Assembly (NCBI GenBank): GCA_002341345.1
Contig: DDNW01000079.1
Span: 36,032-49,387, forward strand
DNA from: Erythrobacter sp. UBA2510
Lineage (GTDB): Bacteria; Pseudomonadota; Alphaproteobacteria; Sphingomonadales; Sphingomonadaceae
DNA length: 13,356 nt
Direction: 5' to 3'
The translations under genes were made by a program, and so were the position numbers. Position 1 is the stretch's first letter. The number at the start of each line of letters is the position of its first letter. The notes below the pieces were generated by a model. The model was not told where the DNA came from. It did not search any database and worked only from the letters and a program-made list of their open reading frames with translations. Positions 1-3,432 of this stretch are shown in pieces.

Positions 1-1
1 T

Positions 2-310
2 TACACCGGCGAGGCTTTCTTGCAGGGTTCGATTGACGACCCGTCGATGAGCAAGCCTCTCTATATCGCTTGCTTCCGCGAGGATGACGGCAGCTACAAT
101 GTGGCGTGGAGCCGCCCGCGCCGCGCGCGCAACGATCTGGCCCCGATCGGTGACGCAGCCGATGGCCCCGCCGATGAAGGCGATGGCCTTGGCGAAAGCA
201 CCGCCCCGGCTGGTGACCTTGGCTTGCCCCCGGTCGAGCCGTCGAGCCGTCGCGGCCGCCGCGCCGAACAGGCGCAGGAACAGCAGCAGGAGGAAACCGC
301 CAGCGCATAA
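2..310 (+). CDS. DUF736 family protein, C-terminal part (5' end outside window)
   Basis: The reading frame is open from the window edge (first full codon at base 2) to TAA at 308-310, giving 102 visible residues. The stretch SIDDPSMSKPLYIACF followed by DDGSYNVAWSR matches the conserved C-terminal end of DUF736 proteins, where a D-D-P-S motif, a P-L/I-Y strand and a final W-S-R are typical. DUF736 proteins are small (about 100 residues), of unknown biochemical role, and common beside conjugation genes in alphaproteobacterial plasmids and ICEs. The odd part is the extension of about 60 residues after W-S-R, rich in Ala, Pro, Glu and Gln and probably disordered; family members usually end near that motif. 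It is the first of four rightward genes, and a GC-rich hairpin starts about 10 bases after its stop. The family call is fairly safe; the function is unknown. Confidence 0.75.
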   Translation, partial: YTGEAFLQGSIDDPSMSKPLYIACFREDDGSYNVAWSRPRRARNDLAPIGDAADGPADEGDGLGESTAPAGDLGLPPVEPSSRRGRRAEQAQEQQQEETASA

Positions 311-319
311 GAGAAGGTT

Positions 320-347
320 GGGCCGGGGCGCGGGAACGCTCCGGCCC
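320..347 (+). repeat. GC-rich hairpin just after the DUF736 stop
   Basis: GGGCCGG (320-326) pairs with CCGGCCC (341-347). The stem continues through a G-T pair and GCG/CGC to a loop at 331-336. No T-run follows, so it is not a standard intrinsic terminator. It may stabilise or punctuate the polycistronic message. Confidence 0.55.
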
Positions 348-382
348 GATCCGCGCCAGCCAGACGAAATGGAGTTTCAACC

Positions 383-1417
383 ATGACCAACACGAACAAG
401 GGGCGGGTTAGCAGGTTCGCCGACTTTGCGGAAGCCTATGCCGCCATGACCAGCGCGCAGGACTTTCCTGCCAGCTTCACCGAAACGATTGCCGAATCCC
501 GGCTTTCCATCATCGACGACCCCACCCGCGACCCGATGCCCGATGCGGAACTGGCGCGCGGATGCGTCGAGGATTTGACCGCGCAAATCTTCCGCTTGCT
601 TGCCGGAACCCGCATGGAATCTTTCGGCCAGCCCATCGCTTGGGGTATCGTCAACAGCTTGCATTATGTCGCCAAGCGCATCAAGCGGCAGGAAGACGAC
701 GCCGCCGCCGAACTTGGCGAAATGGTCCGCGTGTTCGACCCGTCCGAGGTATATCAATCCCGCATGGAAGAACTGCAACAGCGTTGCCAGTCGCTTGCCG
801 AAGCCCGCGCCGCCGTGGAAACCATGTGCAACCACGCTGCCAACGTCTATTTTGTCGAAACCGGCAAGCCGTTCAATACCATCAAGGGCAGTCGCACCGG
901 AACCGGCCTTACCGCTTCGCAGATCGAGGGTTTCGACTATCTGAAAGCCCGCGAAGCCGAGCACAACGCGAAGCACTATCCCGCGCGTCCTGCCGTTCTC
1001 GTTTCCGGCGGCGGCGACTGGGAAGATGCAGACATGATCTTTCGTCGGCTGGACATGGTGCGCGCGCGCATCCCGCACATGATCTTGTTCACCGGCAAAC
1101 GCTTCAAGGGCGCCGAGCAGATCAGCACATGCTGGGCGCATGAACGGGGCGTTCCGATTGTCGGCTTTTCCCTCAACAAGCGCGGCAGCAACGACTACCG
1201 CGCAGCCTATCGGCGCAATGAGGTATGGAACCGGCTGGACGAAATCGTCGAAGCCATGATTTTCCAGCAATCCAAGGTGCAGGAAGATCTTGCCCGCCTG
1301 TTGCGCGCCAGAAACGTGCCGCTGCACATCTTTCGCCTTGCCGAACAGAACAACGGCACCGGCCCGACCGACCTTGCCGCGCTGCGCGCAGAGGAACAGC
1401 GCCGCGCACTGGCTTGA
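383..1417 (+). CDS. DUF2493 (SLOG/YspA-like) domain protein
   Basis: This is a 344-residue protein. ATG at 383 has GGAG at 371-374 with an 8-base gap, a good ribosome site. Residues 203-266 form a Rossmann-like DUF2493 domain: PAVLVSGGGDWED (203-215) matches the family's G-G-R-D turn, with Gly where Arg is usual, followed by a helix and a VPIVGF strand. The DUF2493 family belongs to the SLOG nucleotide-binding superfamily; its members are thought to sense or process nucleotide-derived ligands, but no reaction is established. The first 200 residues look mainly helical and charged, with a likely coiled coil around 125-150. It is the second gene in the rightward string, with a hairpin right after the stop. 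This family is frequent on alphaproteobacterial plasmids. If the nearby oriT prediction is right, the gene lies in the leading region. Domain call good; cellular role unknown. Confidence 0.8.
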   Translation: MTNTNKGRVSRFADFAEAYAAMTSAQDFPASFTETIAESRLSIIDDPTRDPMPDAELARGCVEDLTAQIFRLLAGTRMESFGQPIAWGIVNSLHYVAKRIKRQEDDAAAELGEMVRVFDPSEVYQSRMEELQQRCQSLAEARAAVETMCNHAANVYFVETGKPFNTIKGSRTGTGLTASQIEGFDYLKAREAEHNAKHYPARPAVLVSGGGDWEDADMIFRRLDMVRARIPHMILFTGKRFKGAEQISTCWAHERGVPIVGFSLNKRGSNDYRAAYRRNEVWNRLDEIVEAMIFQQSKVQEDLARLLRARNVPLHIFRLAEQNNGTGPTDLAALRAEEQRRALA

Positions 1418-1420
1418 CCC

Positions 1421-1453
1421 GGAAAGCCCGCGCGCACCAGCGCCGGGCCTTCC
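1421..1453 (+). repeat. Hairpin just after the DUF2493 stop
   Basis: GGAAAGCCCG (1421-1430) pairs with CGGGCCTTCC (1444-1453) with one mismatch. Inside it, GCGC (1432-1435) pairs with GCGC (1440-1443) around an ACCA loop. It begins 4 bases after the stop codon. A run of ten C residues (1452-1461) follows instead of T residues. The rest of 1454-1531 shows nothing further. Confidence 0.55.
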
Positions 1454-1531
1454 CCCCCCCCATCACTCACATAAAGCGCGCCGCCGACCAGCGCCATGCG
1501 CCGCCACGCGCGCCGCGAAGGAACCCGAACC

Positions 1532-1678
1532 ATGTATGAACTCACTCCCGAAACCGCCGAAACGCTTAAGGAGCTTCTAGGCGACGAATGCCCCCTATTG
1601 ATCGAGCAGCGCGCAGGCGAAGGCTGGACAGATAGCGACTGGCTCGCCGTCTATCGCGATCAGGGATTCGACATTTGA
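1532..1678 (+). CDS. Small hypothetical protein (48 aa)
   Basis: This 48-residue acidic protein begins MYELTPETAETLKELL and ends QGFDI. ATG at 1532 is chosen over an in-frame upstream ATG at 1496 because AAGGAA lies at 1518-1523, about 8 bases upstream, and the upstream extension is arginine-rich out-of-frame-like sequence. The sequence suggests an N-terminal helix and an E-G-W-T-D-S-D-W segment; no family is recognised. The ribosome site, the acidic composition unlike random GC-rich translation, and its place between two same-strand genes each followed by a hairpin support a real gene. It is probably co-transcribed with the DUF2493 and SSB-like genes. Function unknown. Confidence 0.6.
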   Translation: MYELTPETAETLKELLGDECPLLIEQRAGEGWTDSDWLAVYRDQGFDI

Positions 1679-1683
1679 ACTAT

Positions 1684-1705
1684 GGGCGCGCCGCCGCGCG
1701 CGCCC
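1684..1705 (+). repeat. Perfect 8-bp hairpin after the small ORF stop
   Basis: GGGCGCGC (1684-1691) is the exact reverse complement of GCGCGCCC (1698-1705), with a 6-base loop. It starts 6 bases after the stop and ends 8 bases before the AAGGAG ribosome site of the next gene. It could affect translation of that gene or protect the upstream message. There is no T-run. Confidence 0.55.
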
Positions 1706-1727
1706 GTTCCACCAAGGAGCAGCCGCC

Positions 1728-2144
1728 ATGATCGACTTTAGCCGTCTAGGCCGCGAAACCCCCGAAGAACGCGCTGCGCGTGATGCCGAACGCCGACAGA
1801 CCGAGATTGACGCCGACGCAAAGCGCCGCGCCGAATGCGTCGATTCGACCATGGCTGCGCGCCTTGCCGAAGATGTCGAATTGCGCTCGACACCGAGCGG
1901 CGATACCGTCGCGACCTTGCGTTGCATCGCGCTCAATGGCGAAGCCTTCACCGCGATCTATTGGCTTCCGCCGCACCGGGCCGACGCCGCCGACCGTATC
2001 GCCGCCACGCTTCGCGCGGGGCTTGGCGTCCGCCTTGCCGGTTACTGGAAAAGCCGCAAATGGACCGACCGCGACGGCAACCCCCGGCAGGTCCGCGAAT
2101 TACAGGCGCAGTATGTCGCGCCCTATCGCGAACCGACCAAGTGA
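1728..2144 (+). CDS. SSB-like OB-fold protein (divergent)
   Basis: This is a 138-residue protein. ATG at 1728 has AAGGAG at 1714-1719 with an 8-base gap. Two segments resemble single-stranded-DNA-binding protein. DVELRSTPSGDTVATLR (49-65) matches the SSB start, where D-P-E-V-R-x-x-P-x-G-x-x-V-A is typical. VRLAGYWKSRKWTDRDGNPR (101-120) matches the SSB strand-hairpin with G-x-L-x-x-R-K-W-x-D-x-x-G-x-x-R. The middle of the OB fold is shorter than in bacterial SSB, and the usual acidic C-terminal tip (D-D-x-I-P-F) is absent; the protein ends EPTK. A charged N-terminal helix (1-48) is extra. By family analogy it would bind ssDNA, which fits a gene near an oriT, since several conjugative plasmids carry ssb in the leading region. 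Without the tip it would not be expected to recruit SSB-interacting proteins in the normal way. The fold is inferred from motif likeness only. Confidence 0.6.
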   Translation: MIDFSRLGRETPEERAARDAERRQTEIDADAKRRAECVDSTMAARLAEDVELRSTPSGDTVATLRCIALNGEAFTAIYWLPPHRADAADRIAATLRAGLGVRLAGYWKSRKWTDRDGNPRQVRELQAQYVAPYREPTK

Positions 2145-2151
2145 GCAGTCA

Positions 2152-2294
2152 CCAGCGCCGCCCAGGGGCGGCGCTGGACTATCGCGCCATGCCGGAAACG
2201 TCGCGCCCAGGTGCAGGGGTTGCGGATAATTTTGCGGCCCGCTTTGCGGGCCGCGTTGGTGCGCGCGGGGGGTGTCGCTTTGCTGTCCCCGCGC
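2152..2294 (+). repeat. Cluster of three strong hairpins downstream of the SSB-like gene
   Basis: CCAGCGCCGCCC (2152-2163) is exactly complementary to GGGCGGCGCTGG (2166-2177). GCGGCCCGC (2234-2242) is exactly complementary to GCGGGCCGC (2246-2254) across a TTT loop. GCGCGGGG (2263-2270) is exactly complementary to CCCCGCGC (2287-2294). None has a T-run. With the terminator at 2344-2381 they make a 230-base gene-free, highly structured stretch, which may be a structured 3' UTR, a small RNA or ssDNA structures. No open frame with a ribosome site is seen here. Confidence 0.55.
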
Positions 2295-2343
2295 TGTTGA
2301 AACGCAGGGAATCGCACACCCGATAAGTGATAGCGCACAGGAG

Positions 2344-2381
2344 AAGGGGCGCATGGCGGCCACGCCATGCGCCCCTTTTTT
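2344..2381 (+). terminator. Intrinsic terminator
   Basis: GGGGCGCATGGCG (2346-2358) and its exact reverse complement CGCCATGCGCCCC (2363-2375) flank a GCCA loop, followed by six T residues (2376-2381). Two flanking A-T pairs extend the stem. This ends the rightward DUF736 to SSB-like transcription unit. It also lies downstream of the convergent leftward gene ending at 2400, but its minus-strand side is followed only by TTCTCC, so it is weaker in that direction. Confidence 0.9.
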
Positions 2382-2399
2382 CATCCAGCATGCAGCCGA

Positions 2400-2624
2400 T
2401 CAGGCAAGCCGCTTCATGGTTTCCGCAATGCCGAGCGTTCCGATCCTTTGCGCCAGCTTCGCAAACTCCACTTTACTCAGATCGGCCAGACCAGACGACA
2501 CCAACGCACTGCCGAAGTCGCTTGCAATGCGCGTCACCATCTCTTTTTCCCGCACTTCCAGCGCCGCCCTTTCGTCGGCCAGCGCGCGCAGTTGTTCCGA
2601 AGGCTTGAGGCTCTTTCTCGCCAT
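2400..2624 (-). CDS. Small coiled-coil protein beside oriT (TraC/DUF6437-like, tentative)
   Basis: This is a 74-residue leftward protein. The start is placed at the ATG at 2624 (MARKSLKP) because GGAG lies 9 bases upstream (complement of 2634-2637); in-frame ATGs at 2639 and 2687 lack such a site. Residues 8-30 (SEQLRALADERAALEVREKE) form a charged amphipathic helix, probably a coiled coil. They are followed by a hydrophobic C-terminal part (VTRIASDFGSALVSSGLADL and LAQRIGTLGIAETMKRLA). The shape, a short coiled coil plus a small helical domain, recalls Agrobacterium TraC and small alphaproteobacterial proteins annotated as DUF6437; I could not confirm either. Its position, divergent from the DNA-processing operon with the predicted oriT between, parallels traC/oriT on Ti plasmids. 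It may be a relaxosome accessory protein (inference). Confidence 0.6.
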   Translation of the reverse strand: MARKSLKPSEQLRALADERAALEVREKEMVTRIASDFGSALVSSGLADLSKVEFAKLAQRIGTLGIAETMKRLA

Positions 2625-2735
2625 GTCGCATATCTCCATAGTGCAAAATGGCGTTTGCTGATTTCCCCTATAGCCGACTTCCGCCAAGACCGGAACCGCC
2701 GCCGGACGGCTACCGCGTCAAAAGCCCGACGCGGG

Positions 2736-2820
2736 CGCAGGAGCGCCACGCTTTCCCGCTGGGGCATCATGGCCTGACGGCCCGGAATGGCCCACCGCGA
2801 AAGCCGGAGACGCTCCTGCG
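2736..2820. repeat. 85-base extended stem-loop on the leading side of the predicted nick
   Basis: CGCAGGAGCG (2736-2745) is exactly complementary to CGCTCCTGCG (2811-2820). Inside, 2750-2767 pairs with 2787-2804 at 15 of 18 positions (two C-C and one G-G mismatch). At the tip GGCC (2771-2774) pairs with GGCC (2779-2782) around TGAC. An internal loop of 4 and 6 bases separates the basal and middle stems. No reading frame with a ribosome site covers it. A long imperfect hairpin just inside the leading side of an oriT resembles ssDNA promoters or single-strand initiation sites such as F Frpo/ssi elements; that function is inference. Confidence 0.6.
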
Positions 2821-2873
2821 AATAGATCAAGCCCACACCCCCGACGACGCGAGCGACAACATGGAGCAACTAA

Positions 2874-2898
2874 GCACACCGAACGCACCTAAAGGTGC
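2874..2898 (-). other. oriT: Predicted oriT nick region: relaxase hairpin plus MobF nick motif
   Basis: Read on the minus strand, GCACC-TTTA-GGTGC (2898 to 2885) forms a hairpin. It is followed by GTTCGGTGT (2884 to 2876) and then GC. The R388 TrwC target has the same 5-bp stem (GCACC/GGTGC, GAAA loop) with the nick 9 bases after the stem. The F core TGCGTGGGGTGTG agrees at 11 of 13 positions with TGCGTTCGGTGTG here (2887 to 2875). R388 spacing puts the nick between 2876 and 2875; F alignment could move it by about two bases. The motif is upstream of the RHH-TraD-MobF operon, as oriT is upstream of trwA in R388. The comparison sequences are from memory. Confidence 0.75.
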
Positions 2899-2913
2899 AT
2901 GGGGGTCAAGTAA

Positions 2914-2926
2914 TATCAAAGCCTTA
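2914..2926 (+). promoter_or_regulatory. IHF binding-site match in oriT
   Basis: TATCAAAGCCTTA fits the IHF consensus WATCAANNNNTTR at every position. IHF sites are part of the R388 and F oriT regions, where bending helps relaxosome assembly. It sits about 40 bases from the predicted nick, in the locally AT-richer part of the window. Confidence 0.5.
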
Positions 2927-2943
2927 GTTGAATGTGCTCCCGT

Positions 2944-2977
2944 ATCCCATTGAAACACAAATGCACTGCAATGGGAT
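2944..2977. repeat. Inverted repeat in oriT, candidate RHH-protein site
   Basis: ATCCCATTG (2944-2952) and CAATGGGAT (2969-2977) are perfect 9-bp inverted repeats with a 16-base spacer. They lie between the IHF match and the operon promoter, where TrwA/TraY-type accessory proteins usually bind. The bound protein is not known. Confidence 0.6.
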
Positions 2978-3027
2978 GTAGCCCAAGAATGGCGCTGATT
3001 TCTGCCATTTTTAAGTAACGCTTATGT

Positions 3028-3042
3028 AATGCAATGCAATGC
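3028..3042 (+). repeat. Tandem AATGC repeat (three copies)
   Basis: AATGC occurs three times head to tail, giving overlapping GCAATG words. CTGCAATGGG in the right arm of the upstream inverted repeat shares this word. Short iterated half-sites upstream of a ribbon-helix-helix gene suggest a site for that protein, possibly for autoregulation, since the operon promoter follows 20 bases later. Confidence 0.4.
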
Positions 3043-3063
3043 GTCCGCCGGGATGCAAAACCG

Positions 3064-3092
3064 TTGCCCCGGGCTGAAATGTCGCATAGTAT
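3064..3092 (+). promoter_or_regulatory. Probable promoter of the DNA-processing operon
   Basis: TTGCCC (3064-3069) and TAGTAT (3087-3092) are spaced by 17 bases, a reasonable sigma-70 promoter. Transcription would start near 3099, giving a leader of about 40 bases before the RHH gene. The repeats just upstream could be its operators. Confidence 0.5.
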
Positions 3093-3138
3093 AAGGCACT
3101 TTCTCAGCCCCTGCCGGCCTCTGCGCGAAGAGGCTGTC

Positions 3139-3432
3139 ATGAACCACAACGATCCTCAGATAACCCTCCGGCTCGATCACAGCTTGTGTGATCGGATCGA
3201 CCGCCTGGCTGCACGCAACGGGCTGACCCGTTCCGCCATGATCCGACATGCGCTGCGCTTGTTCGCGACCGAAGCGGAGTCCGCCGGTGCCAGCCAAAGG
3301 CGTGTGGCGCGCACCATCGAATATGCCCAGCTGGCGCTCGACGTCATCATCCGGGACCAATACCCCGATGTGCGGGACAAGCTCCTTGCTGAGACCGACA
3401 AGCGCGTGGAGCAGTATCATGCGGCGCGCTGA
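3139..3432 (+). CDS. Ribbon-helix-helix DNA-binding protein (TrwA/TraY-like relaxosome accessory candidate)
   Basis: This is a 97-residue protein. ATG at 3139 is chosen because GAAGAGG (3127-3133) lies 5 bases upstream; a longer in-frame start at 3034 has no such site. Residues 7-44 have the MetJ/CopG ribbon-helix-helix layout. It consists of a beta strand QITLRLD, helix 1 (SLCDRIDRLAARN), the turn G-L-T-R-S and helix 2 (AMIRHALRLFATEA). The remaining residues (50-97) look helical and could mediate oligomerisation or partner contact. It is the first gene of the operon RHH-TraD-MobF, the same order as trwA-trwB-trwC in R388, where TrwA binds oriT, aids the relaxase and represses the operon. 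Its 3' end overlaps the traD start by 14 bases. The fold is clear; the relaxosome role is inferred from context. Confidence 0.85.
   Translation: MNHNDPQITLRLDHSLCDRIDRLAARNGLTRSAMIRHALRLFATEAESAGASQRRVARTIEYAQLALDVIIRDQYPDVRDKLLAETDKRVEQYHAAR

Noticed and set aside
377..1327. 316-codon minus-strand frame across the DUF2493 gene
   Set aside because: It is the antisense shadow of a gene with a good ribosome site and domain match.
1452..1461. Run of ten C residues as a phase-variation tract
   Set aside because: It lies between genes, outside any coding frame or clear promoter spacer, so slippage would have no evident effect.
2668..2675. CTATAGCC, like the bases just 3' of the R388 nick
   Set aside because: There is no relaxase hairpin at the right distance, and it lies in the leader of the 2400-2624 gene; short match, probably chance.
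2894..2910. Reading the oriT hairpin on the plus strand, GGTGC followed by ATGGGGGTC as the nick side
   Set aside because: It resembles the F core less well than the minus-strand reading (8 of 12 positions against 10 of 12 over the same length) and would send the transfer genes into the recipient first.
2978..2985. GTAGCCCA following the 2944-2977 inverted repeat, like the R388 post-nick sequence
   Set aside because: The TGCGT...GT recognition core is absent before it and the inverted repeat has a 16-base loop; the 2874-2898 site is far better.
3028..3042. AATGC tandem copies considered as replication iterons or a CRISPR-like array
   Set aside because: There are only three 5-base units with no spacers and no adjacent replication initiator; better read as a protein-binding site in oriT.
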